DNA from: an uncultured Bacteroidales bacterium
GTDB lineage: Bacteria > Bacteroidota > Bacteroidia > Bacteroidales > Paludibacteraceae
Assembly: GCA_902765485.1 (NCBI GenBank)
Contig: CACWZZ010000001.1
Coordinates: 62,001-126,000, forward strand
Length of the DNA stretch: 64,000 nt
Reading direction: 5' to 3'
How positions within the stretch are numbered: position 1 is the first letter of the stretch; each line of letters opens with the position of its first letter. Shown piece after piece: positions 44,690-52,555 of the stretch. Under the pieces are notes generated by a model that worked only from the letters and a program-made list of their open reading frames with translations, made no database searches and was not told where the DNA came from. The translations under genes were made by a program, and so were the position numbers.

Positions 44690-45577
44690 ATGGCTACAGA
44701 AAAGCAAGGTTTGGGCGCAAGATTCATGCATTGGTATGAGTCTTACCAAGGTAAAAACGTAGTAAACATCGTATATTCTGCGGGTGCATCCGTAGTTATT
44801 ATCGGTGCGTTGTTTAAAATTCTGCACTGGCCGGGTGCAAGTCAAGTGCTGATGATCGGTATGTTTACCGAGGCATTCCTATTCTTGATCGGAACATTGG
44901 AGCATCCGCATCCAGAGTTCCACTGGGAGAACGTGTTCCCGCAGTTGTTGGAATATGGTACCAAACCGGAGTTATTAGAAGAAAAATCTCATCAACCACG
45001 TCCTACGTTGTTAGGTGCCGGAACCGCTGAGGGTCCGCAGACGATCGGAACGATGACGACGACTACCACTCGTCCTGCAGCGTCTGAACCTGCACCCAGT
45101 GCAAAAGTACCGACTTTGAAAGACGAGGATTTGAAAGCATTAAAAGAGGGTATTGCTGATTTGGCAAAGACTGCTACTCAGTTTGCCGAGTTGGGCAAAG
45201 TAGCGCAGACAGGCGTTAAATTAGGTGAGAAACTGGCTGCCGCAGAGGTAGCGACAGAGTCTTACGCAACGGCAACCGCTTCTTTGGCTCAGTCTTATGC
45301 ACGCGTGAGCGGCGACATGCAGAATATCGCAGAAGAGACCAAGGCTTACAAGGCCGGTGTAGAGCAAGTAGGCAAGAGCATTGCTGCATTGAACACCGTA
45401 TATGAGTTGCAACTTCAGTCGGTTAATGCACAGACCGAGGCTCAAAAAGCCGCTGCTGCAGCCGCTAAGGAGTCCGCAGAGGCGCAAGTTGCTTTCGCTG
45501 CCGGAGCTAAACAGTTGCAGAAACAAGTAGCAAGCCTGAACGACATTTATGGCAATATGCTGAATGCACTCGCATAA
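44690..45577 (+). CDS. gldL: Type IX secretion motor protein GldL/PorL
   Basis: The 295-residue protein has two membrane helices near the N-terminus (NIVYSAGASVVIIGALFKIL, VLMIGMFTEAFLFLIGTLEH) with a glutamate in the second helix, as expected for the proton-driven GldL motor. A long, probably coiled cytoplasmic end rich in Ala, Glu and Lys follows. GldL and GldM form the inner membrane motor that powers secretion. The spacing of 38 bases from gldK and the order fit the family. Confidence 0.95.
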   Translation: MATEKQGLGARFMHWYESYQGKNVVNIVYSAGASVVIIGALFKILHWPGASQVLMIGMFTEAFLFLIGTLEHPHPEFHWENVFPQLLEYGTKPELLEEKSHQPRPTLLGAGTAEGPQTIGTMTTTTTRPAASEPAPSAKVPTLKDEDLKALKEGIADLAKTATQFAELGKVAQTGVKLGEKLAAAEVATESYATATASLAQSYARVSGDMQNIAEETKAYKAGVEQVGKSIAALNTVYELQLQSVNAQTEAQKAAAAAAKESAEAQVAFAAGAKQLQKQVASLNDIYGNMLNALA

Positions 45578-45635
45578 GTATCGGTTCGGGTAAACAATAA
45601 TTGAATTTAAACAAAACCAATAAAACACTTCAGCA

Positions 45636-47213
45636 ATGAGTGGAGCAAAAAACTGTCCCGAAACCCCGAGACAAAAAATGATCGGTATGATGTACTTGGT
45701 GCTCACCGCCATGTTGGCGTTGAACGTAAGTACGGATATCCTCAATGGTTTTACATTGGTGGACGATAGTTTGCACTCCTCAATCGCTGCATCGGATACA
45801 CGTAACGCGAAGCTCTATAACGACTTCAAGGCTGCAAACGCAGATAACCCAGAGAAGACTCAGGAGTGGTTCGATAAGGCAATGGAGGTACAGAAACGTG
45901 CAGATTCTCTCGTAAACTATATTCAAGACTTCAAGGAGCATATCGCTATTCTGGCGGATGGTCAATCCAAAGTAGATGCCCGTAGAGGCGCGGAAGGCAA
46001 AGAAGATCCGACCCGTCGTATTGAAGGAAACTCGAATCTGGATGTTACTGCGCAATACGCTATTAACGAAGGTCATGGTGCCGAGTTGAAAGAGATCGTG
46101 GCATATTATCGCGATTATGCAGCCGGGTTAGCAAATCAAGACGCAGAGTTACGGAACTCGATCCTGCAAAATCTGGCTACCGAGCGCGGATGGAACGCTC
46201 ACGAGAAAGACTCGTGCGACTGGGAAATCGCTATCTTTGAAGGTATGCCGGTAGGTGCGTCGATCACGATTCTGACCAAGATGCAGAACGATGTTCGTTC
46301 GACCGAGAGCCAGTTGATTCAATACCTGATGGATCGCACGGACGCGGGTGACCTGCGCGTGAATAAACTGAACGCGTACGTGATTCCGAATTCGAACTAT
46401 GTGATCCGCGGCGGTAAGTACACAGCCCAGATTATTCTGGCGGCAGTGGACTCGACGCAACGTCCGGAGTATTACATCGAGGGTCAACGTATCAATGACC
46501 AAGGTATATATGAGGTAGCCGCATCCGGCGTGGGTCTGAAGAAGTACTCGGGTTGGATTGCGTACCAGAATCCGTCCACGGGTGAGATGGAGAATCTGCC
46601 TTTCACCAGCGAGTATAGCGTAGGTGAGCCGGCCGTGACGATTTCGAACAACGACCTGAATATCATGTACCGCGGATATGATAACAAGTTCTCGATCTCT
46701 GTTCCGGGTGTAGCCAACGACAAGGTCAAAGTGAGCGTCAACGGAGCGTCTGTACGTCAGCAGGGAGGTATCTGGATCATCAAGCCGGGCGATAATGCCA
46801 AGAGCGTATCTATCTCCGTATCCGCTGAACTGGACGGACGTATGCAGCAAATGGGTAGCAAGGAATACCGCGTGAAAGCACTTCCGAAGCCGGGAGCATA
46901 TTTCAAATCGGGTGAGAACGAGTACAACGGAGAGAAAGCTATCCCGCGTAGTGCGCTGTTGAATGCAAGCGCTTCCGTGATCGCTTCGTATGGTCCTGAC
47001 GGTCTGTTAGACCTGCCGTTCCAGATCTCCGGTTTCCGTGCTAATATCAATGGTGTTTATCTGGAGTCGCGCGGCAACAAGTTCACACGTGAACAGTTGG
47101 ATCGTTTGTCCAAACTGAAACCGGGTAACTCTGTGATTATCACGGATATTCGTGCTAAAGGTCCGGATGGTCGTGAGATTCGTCTGTCGCCTATCCCTCT
47201 AACACTTAATTAA
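45636..47213 (+). CDS. gldM: Type IX secretion motor protein GldM/PorM
   Basis: The 525-residue protein begins SGAKNCPETPRQKMIGMMYL followed by a membrane helix (VLTAMLALNVSTDILNGF) and a long periplasmic part. That part has helical then beta domains (YYIEGQRINDQGIYEVAASG, VPGVANDKVKVSVNGASVRQ, VKALPKPGAYFKSGENEYNG), matching the four periplasmic domains of GldM. It pairs with GldL and reaches the GldK/N ring. Confidence 0.96.
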   Translation: MSGAKNCPETPRQKMIGMMYLVLTAMLALNVSTDILNGFTLVDDSLHSSIAASDTRNAKLYNDFKAANADNPEKTQEWFDKAMEVQKRADSLVNYIQDFKEHIAILADGQSKVDARRGAEGKEDPTRRIEGNSNLDVTAQYAINEGHGAELKEIVAYYRDYAAGLANQDAELRNSILQNLATERGWNAHEKDSCDWEIAIFEGMPVGASITILTKMQNDVRSTESQLIQYLMDRTDAGDLRVNKLNAYVIPNSNYVIRGGKYTAQIILAAVDSTQRPEYYIEGQRINDQGIYEVAASGVGLKKYSGWIAYQNPSTGEMENLPFTSEYSVGEPAVTISNNDLNIMYRGYDNKFSISVPGVANDKVKVSVNGASVRQQGGIWIIKPGDNAKSVSISVSAELDGRMQQMGSKEYRVKALPKPGAYFKSGENEYNGEKAIPRSALLNASASVIASYGPDGLLDLPFQISGFRANINGVYLESRGNKFTREQLDRLSKLKPGNSVIITDIRAKGPDGREIRLSPIPLTLN

Positions 47214-47225
47214 CAGGTAAAGAAT

Positions 47226-48173
47226 ATGATGAAGAAAATTAGTATTATTGCATGCTTGATGCTGGGCGTACTAACTGCTCAGGCGCAACACCAAGTGATT
47301 TCGTTCTTCGACGAAATGGGTAGTGCACGCATCCAGACGGAGGAGTTCTCGAAGGCGCATGACACGATTGTGTTGGTGGATCATCGTATTGACGATGTGA
47401 TTTGGGCTCGCTATGTATATCGTATCATAGATATGCGATATAAGCAGAATTACCAACTTTATTTCCCGACCAAATCGGATGATGCGGATTATCGTAACTT
47501 ATTCAAGGTGATAGCAGATGCAGTAGTGGACGGTCTGCCTATTTATGAGAAGAATATGGAGACCATCAAGCCTGATTTCAAGCAAGCTCCGTTAGCAAAG
47601 GCCACGATACCTATGATGTTTATGGCGGATGATCCTTCGGCTGATTATTCGGATGATCCGACCCACTATGATATCACGGAGTCTGACGCTATGTTGGTTC
47701 ACTATGACAGTATTGCGGACGAACTTTCGGGTCACTTCTATCGTTTCGAGCCGATCGTGCGTAACCAGTTGAAATATCTGATTCAGGAGGTTGTCTTCTT
47801 CGATAAACACACCTCTCGTCTGCATTCGAAGATTATGGCGATAGCTCCGTTGCAATCCGATCTGATCACGACGCGTGACAGTTCCAATATTATGGGCTCT
47901 TTGCGTGAGTCGATCATGTTCTGGATTCCGTTCGACAAACTGCGTCCGTACATGGCATTACAATATGCTATCCCGAATCGCAACGAGGTGAAGCGTGTTA
48001 CGTTTGATGAGTTCTTCCAGAAACATCTGTATACCTCCTATATCGTGGGTGAGGGTAATATGTATAACCGCTGGATTCCGGACTATGCCGGAACCGAGGC
48101 GGAGGTTAAGAAGGAGCAAGAGCGTATTGCTACCGAAATGCTGAACTTCGAGCAGGATCTCTGGGAATACTAA
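47226..48173 (+). CDS. gldN: Type IX secretion ring protein GldN/PorN
   Basis: The 315-residue protein has a signal peptide (ISIIACLMLGVLTAQAQ) and the GldN core: VDHRIDDVIWARYVYRIIDM, VFFDKHTSRLHSKIMAIAPL, RESIMFWIPFDKLRPYMALQ and DEFFQKHLYTSYIVGEGNMY. It forms the periplasmic ring with GldK. It starts 12 bases after gldM, and its stop overlaps the ftsX start by one base. Confidence 0.96.
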   Translation: MMKKISIIACLMLGVLTAQAQHQVISFFDEMGSARIQTEEFSKAHDTIVLVDHRIDDVIWARYVYRIIDMRYKQNYQLYFPTKSDDADYRNLFKVIADAVVDGLPIYEKNMETIKPDFKQAPLAKATIPMMFMADDPSADYSDDPTHYDITESDAMLVHYDSIADELSGHFYRFEPIVRNQLKYLIQEVVFFDKHTSRLHSKIMAIAPLQSDLITTRDSSNIMGSLRESIMFWIPFDKLRPYMALQYAIPNRNEVKRVTFDEFFQKHLYTSYIVGEGNMYNRWIPDYAGTEAEVKKEQERIATEMLNFEQDLWEY

Positions 48174-49033
48174 TGCGCAAACATCGTTTTCGTAATTCTT
48201 ATGTGACATCTGCTATCAGTGTGTCGCTGGTACTGTGTCTAATCGGGCTGGAGGGCATTTTGTTGCTCTCCGCCGATTCGCTTATTACGCGCATGCGCGA
48301 GAACATGACTATCACAGCCGTGTTGACCAAGGATGCGGATAGCACGCAGTGCGCGCGCCTGGAGGCGGTGTTAAATGCCGGAGACCGATGCAGCAGTTAC
48401 CGCTATGTCTCGGCTTCGGAGGCGCTGGAGGAGCATATCCGTTCATTAGGAGAAGACCCCTCTGCTTTCCTGGGCTTCAATCCTTTGTCTGCCAGCTATG
48501 AGATTCATCCCACCGACGCCTATAGTGCGCCGGACAGTCTGGCAATGATCGCCGCTGATTTAGAGGCACTGCCTTATGTGACAGAGGTTATCTATCCGCG
48601 CGATCTGGCGGATCTGATGAGCAGTAATGTGCACGAGTTCTCGCTGATCCTATTGGCTGTGGCTCTGGCGTTGCTGTTAGTCTCGATGGTGTTGATTGTG
48701 AACACAATCCGTTTGCAGATCTATTCGCAGCGGTTCCTGATTAACACTATGACGCTGGTGGGAGCAACATCCTGGGTGACGCGGCGTCCGTTTGTGCTGC
48801 GCAATATGGGGATGGGTCTGATTGCGGGCTTGGTAGCATTGGCTATTCTGAGCGGCGTGGTTTACTATGTCGAGTTCCGCATGGGGCTGATGCTTTTTGC
48901 GCTAACTTGGCAGAATATTGCTTTTGTGTCGGCTATCGTGCTGTGTTCGGGGCTGCTGATCACGCTCTTTGCTTCGCTGATAGCTACAGGACGATACATC
49001 CGTATGGATAATAACTCTCTCTATGAGATCTGA
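48173..49033 (+). CDS. ftsX: Cell division protein FtsX
   Basis: The 286-residue protein has an N-terminal membrane helix (TSAISVSLVLCLIGLEGILL), an extracytoplasmic domain, and three more helices (SLILLAVALALLLVSMVLIV, MGMGLIAGLVALAILSGVVY, AFVSAIVLCSGLLITLFASL), with FLINTMTLVGATSWVTRRPF, the conserved FtsX loop. FtsX with FtsE controls peptidoglycan hydrolases during division. ftsE is not next to it here. Confidence 0.92.
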   Translation: MRKHRFRNSYVTSAISVSLVLCLIGLEGILLLSADSLITRMRENMTITAVLTKDADSTQCARLEAVLNAGDRCSSYRYVSASEALEEHIRSLGEDPSAFLGFNPLSASYEIHPTDAYSAPDSLAMIAADLEALPYVTEVIYPRDLADLMSSNVHEFSLILLAVALALLLVSMVLIVNTIRLQIYSQRFLINTMTLVGATSWVTRRPFVLRNMGMGLIAGLVALAILSGVVYYVEFRMGLMLFALTWQNIAFVSAIVLCSGLLITLFASLIATGRYIRMDNNSLYEI

Positions 49034-49056
49034 GAAAATATAAAGCAAACAAGCAA

Positions 49057-49272
49057 ATGAAACATACTTTATCGAAACTGAATTTGATTCTGATAGCGGT
49101 GTCTTTTGTTATCATCGTTATTGGTTTTGCCCTTATGGTGGGAGCACCTTCGGGGGATGTTTACAATCCTGATATTTTCTCCTTCCGTCGCATTACAGTT
49201 GGTCCGATGATTTCACTCTTCGGCTTTGTAATGATGTTATTTGCTATCTTATATCGGGGTAGGAAGAAATGA
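49057..49272 (+). CDS. DUF3098 small membrane protein
   Basis: The 71-residue protein has two helices ([37 protein letters not shown]) with [20 protein letters not shown] between them, the DUF3098 pattern typical of Bacteroidota. It almost always lies between ftsX and uppP, as here, and its stop overlaps the uppP start by four bases. No biochemical function is known to me; context suggests the cell envelope. Confidence 0.9.
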   Translation: MKHTLSKLNLILIAVSFVIIVIGFALMVGAPSGDVYNPDIFSFRRITVGPMISLFGFVMMLFAILYRGRKK

Positions 49273-50075
49273 GTTGGTTAGAAGCACTGATATTGGGAAT
49301 AGTGCAGGGACTGACGGAGTTTCTGCCGGTTTCTTCTTCCGGTCATTTGGAGATCGGTCAGGCTTTGCTGGGCACTTCGGGTGAAGATAATCTGACTTTT
49401 GCGATCATCGTTCATACCGCTACGGTGTTATCCACGCTGGTGGTTCTTTGGCGCGAAGTGGCGCAGCTCTTCAAGGGTACGTTCACTACCCTGCAATGGA
49501 ATAGCGAGAAGGATTATGTGGCGAAGATTCTGGTGTCTATGATACCGGTTTTTATCGTCGGTATGTTCTTCAAAGACCAAGTGGAAGCATTCTTCGGCAA
49601 CGGATTGTTGCTGGTGGGCGTTTGTCTTCTGGTCACAGCGTGTCTGCTGGCGTTGAGCGAGTGGCTGCAGAAGAGGCGTGCGGGCGAAGGACATGAGGTG
49701 ACTTACAAGGACGCGATCATCATCGGTCTGGCGCAGGCTTGTGCGGTTCTGCCCGGTCTGAGCCGTTCGGGATCCACGATCGCTACTGGTTTGTTATGCG
49801 GAGTGAAGAAAGAGAGTGTGGCTCAGTTCTCCTTTCTCATGGTGCTTATTCCTATTTTAGGCGAAGCCTTTTTGGATTTGCTGAAATTGCTGCAAGGCGA
49901 GATCACCGTCGGTTTGGGTGTCGTGCCTGCCCTGGTGGGATTTGTGGCAGCGTTCGCTACGGGCTGTTTCGCCTGCCGTTTTATGATTGAGATTGTGCGC
50001 CGCCAGCGCTTGGTATATTTTGCCGTTTACTGCGCAATAGTAGGTACTGTGGCGATCATTACTACCGTCTGCTGA
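49269..50075 (+). CDS. uppP: Undecaprenyl-diphosphatase
   Basis: The 268-residue membrane enzyme has the two UppP signatures [20 protein letters not shown] and [18 protein letters not shown], and about eight membrane helices. It recycles undecaprenyl diphosphate to the carrier lipid monophosphate for peptidoglycan and other envelope polymers. It also confers bacitracin tolerance. It is translationally coupled to the DUF3098 gene. Confidence 0.96.
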   Translation: MSWLEALILGIVQGLTEFLPVSSSGHLEIGQALLGTSGEDNLTFAIIVHTATVLSTLVVLWREVAQLFKGTFTTLQWNSEKDYVAKILVSMIPVFIVGMFFKDQVEAFFGNGLLLVGVCLLVTACLLALSEWLQKRRAGEGHEVTYKDAIIIGLAQACAVLPGLSRSGSTIATGLLCGVKKESVAQFSFLMVLIPILGEAFLDLLKLLQGEITVGLGVVPALVGFVAAFATGCFACRFMIEIVRRQRLVYFAVYCAIVGTVAIITTVC

Positions 50076-50076
50076 T

Positions 50077-50775
50077 ATGTGGGATTTTGAAGCAGGCGAA
50101 ATACTGGCTTTTGACAAACCTCTGCGCTGGACCTCGTTTGACCTGGTGGCGAAGGTGCGTTATAACCTCTGCCGCAAGTTAGGGACGAAGAAACTGAAGG
50201 TAGGCCATTCCGGCACGCTGGATCCCTTGGCAACAGGAGTCGTGATCATCTGCACGGGAAAGAAGACGAAGATGATCGAGGCGCTCCAAGCGGATGTGAA
50301 GGAGTATATTGCTACGTTGCAGTTAGGCGCAACGACCCCTTCGTTTGATATGGAGAAAGAGGTGGATGCCACTTATCCCACCGCCCATATCAACCGCGCT
50401 CTGATTGATGAGACGATTCCGCTTTTTATCGGAGAGTTATGGCAGGTGCCGCCTATGTTCTCTGCCGTTCAGGTGAATGGCAAACGGGCGTACGAATTGG
50501 CGCGGAAGGGCGAGCAGGTGGAACTCAAACCCAAATTGCTCAAGATAGACGAGATCGAGGTGCTCTCTTTTGATGAGGAAAAGATGCAACTGACCATCCG
50601 CGTCGTGTGCTCCAAAGGAACGTACATCCGTGCTCTGGCGCGCGACATAGGCGAGAAACTGAATTCAGGAGCGTACCTTACTGCTCTGAGAAGAACGAGA
50701 GTAGGGGATACACGAGTTGAGGATTGTATGACGATAGACCAATTTTTGGCACAACTAAACGAAGAATATGTATAA
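50077..50775 (+). CDS. truB: tRNA pseudouridine(55) synthase
   Basis: The 232-residue protein has GEILAFDKPLRWTSFDLVAK and VGHSGTLDPLATGVVIICTG with the catalytic aspartate, then YIATLQLGATTPSFDMEKEV and VVCSKGTYIRALARDIGEKL. It makes pseudouridine 55 in the T loop of tRNAs. It starts one base after the uppP stop. Length fits the Bacteroidota form without a long C-terminal PUA domain. Confidence 0.96.
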   Translation: MWDFEAGEILAFDKPLRWTSFDLVAKVRYNLCRKLGTKKLKVGHSGTLDPLATGVVIICTGKKTKMIEALQADVKEYIATLQLGATTPSFDMEKEVDATYPTAHINRALIDETIPLFIGELWQVPPMFSAVQVNGKRAYELARKGEQVELKPKLLKIDEIEVLSFDEEKMQLTIRVVCSKGTYIRALARDIGEKLNSGAYLTALRRTRVGDTRVEDCMTIDQFLAQLNEEYV

Positions 50776-50785
50776 ATCCAATGAT

Positions 50786-51889
50786 ATGAGACTCTGTCAG
50801 TTTAAGTTTAAACTGCCAGAAGAGTTAATAGCTCAATTTCCCGCGCCCTATCGCGATGAGGCGCGTTTGATGGTACTCCATCGCAAGAGTGGCGAAGTGG
50901 AGCATAAGACTTTGCCGGAGATGGTAGAGTATTTCGACGAGGGCGACCTGTTTGTCTTCAACGACACCAAAGTTTTCCCTGCTCGTTTATGGGCGCATAA
51001 GGAGAAGACAAACGCCCTGATTGAGGTGTTTCTCCTCCGTGAACTGAACCACCGGATGAGATACTGGGACGTGCTGGTAGAGCCGGCGCGTAAGATCCGT
51101 ATCGGTAATAAATTGACGTTTGAGGAAGACCCGGCTATCGTTGCGGAAGTGATTGATAATACGACCAGCCGCGGACGTACTTTCCGTTTCCTGACGGACT
51201 ATGACAATGAGGAATTCGTTCCCAAACTCTACGCTTTGGGTAATGCGCCGCTGCCGAAATATATCCGTCGCCCGATGGATCCCCAAACGCAGGAGCAGTA
51301 CCAGCAGACTTTCCATGACCAGCCGGTGCGCGAGATGGATGTTGAGCGTTACCAGACGATCTTTGCGGACAAGGTGGGAGCCGTAGCAGCGCCTGCATCG
51401 GGGCTGCATTTCTCCAAACAGTTGCTCAAACGAATGGAGATCCGCGGCATCGAGACCACGTTCATGACCAGCCATGTGTCCCTGGGTATATTCAAAGAGA
51501 TAGACGTGGAGGATCTGACGAAGAACAAGATGGAGTCGGAGCAGATCATCTTGCCGGCTAAGATGGCAGATGCTGTCAACCGCGCGCACGATGAGCAGCG
51601 TCGCGTCTGTGCAGTCGGTACGGAAGTGATGCGCGCTATGGAGCATGTTGCGGGCACTAACGGCTTGCTCAAAGAGTACGACGGATGGACCAACAAGTTC
51701 ATTTTCCCGCCCTATAATTTTGCTACCGCCAATAGTTTCTTCGTCAATTTCTATATGCCTTGTTCGAGCCAGTTGCTCATGGTTGCTGCTTTCGCAGGCT
51801 ATGAGAATACGATGCATGCATACGAAGAGGCAGTGAAAGAAGGGTATCGCTTCGGCGACTATGGCGATGCTATGTTAATCGTAGACTGA
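50786..51889 (+). CDS. queA: S-adenosylmethionine:tRNA ribosyltransferase-isomerase
   Basis: The 367-residue product starts MRLCQFKFKLPEELIAQFPA and has RDEARLMVLHRKSGEVEHKT, GDLFVFNDTKVFPARLWAHK, VGAVAAPASGLHFSKQLLKR and FIFPPYNFATANSFFVNFYM. QueA forms epoxyqueuosine in tRNA by moving the ribosyl part of SAM. An in-frame ATG at 50768 overlapping truB would add six residues; I used 50786 because the family normally begins at this point. Confidence 0.94.
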   Translation: MRLCQFKFKLPEELIAQFPAPYRDEARLMVLHRKSGEVEHKTLPEMVEYFDEGDLFVFNDTKVFPARLWAHKEKTNALIEVFLLRELNHRMRYWDVLVEPARKIRIGNKLTFEEDPAIVAEVIDNTTSRGRTFRFLTDYDNEEFVPKLYALGNAPLPKYIRRPMDPQTQEQYQQTFHDQPVREMDVERYQTIFADKVGAVAAPASGLHFSKQLLKRMEIRGIETTFMTSHVSLGIFKEIDVEDLTKNKMESEQIILPAKMADAVNRAHDEQRRVCAVGTEVMRAMEHVAGTNGLLKEYDGWTNKFIFPPYNFATANSFFVNFYMPCSSQLLMVAAFAGYENTMHAYEEAVKEGYRFGDYGDAMLIVD

Positions 51890-52551
51890 TGAATGTGCGC
51901 ATAGACTCATCTTGGCAGCGCGTGCTGCAGGCGGAGTTTGACAAACCTTATTTCGAACTCCTGACCTCTTATGTGCGCCAACAATACCAGACCCGTCGGT
52001 GTTTCCCACCGGCAGGTCTTATTTTTAATGCTTTTGACTCGTGTCCGTTTGACCGTGTGCGGGTTGTGATCATCGGTCAGGATCCTTATCATGAGGAAGG
52101 TCAGGCGATGGGACTCTCTTTCTCGGTGCCGGAGGGAGTGGCTATTCCTCCTTCGCTGATGAATATCTATAAGGAGATTCATCGCGATTTAGGTACTCCT
52201 ATTCCTGCCAGCGGCGATTTGCGTCGTTGGGCGGAGCAGGGAGTGCTTCTGCTGAATGCCACTCTGACGGTGGAGGCGCATCGCGCCGGCAGCCACCAAG
52301 GAAAAGGTTGGGAGGAACTGACCGATGCGGCTATTGAGGCGCTCAATAGGGAACGCACTCATTTGGTCTTTATGCTCTGGGGATCGTACGCCCAGCGCAA
52401 AGGTCAGTTCATCGACCGCCGCAAGCATCTGGTTCTCCAGACTTCGCACCCTTCGCCTCTCTCTGTCTATCGCGGATTTGACGGCTGCGGACATTTCAGT
52501 CAAGCGAATAATTATCTGATCAATCACGGCATAGAACCCATTAAATGGTAA
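51889..52551 (+). CDS. ung: Uracil-DNA glycosylase, family 1
   Basis: The 220-residue enzyme has the catalytic motif VVIIGQDPYHEEGQAMGLSF, EQGVLLLNATLTVEAHRAGS, and the minor-groove loop QTSHPSPLSVYRGFDGCGHF. It removes uracil from DNA. It shares one base with the queA stop and lies four bases upstream of polA, so repair glycosylase and repair polymerase are likely made together. Confidence 0.96.
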   Translation: MNVRIDSSWQRVLQAEFDKPYFELLTSYVRQQYQTRRCFPPAGLIFNAFDSCPFDRVRVVIIGQDPYHEEGQAMGLSFSVPEGVAIPPSLMNIYKEIHRDLGTPIPASGDLRRWAEQGVLLLNATLTVEAHRAGSHQGKGWEELTDAAIEALNRERTHLVFMLWGSYAQRKGQFIDRRKHLVLQTSHPSPLSVYRGFDGCGHFSQANNYLINHGIEPIKW

Positions 52552-52555
52552 TAAT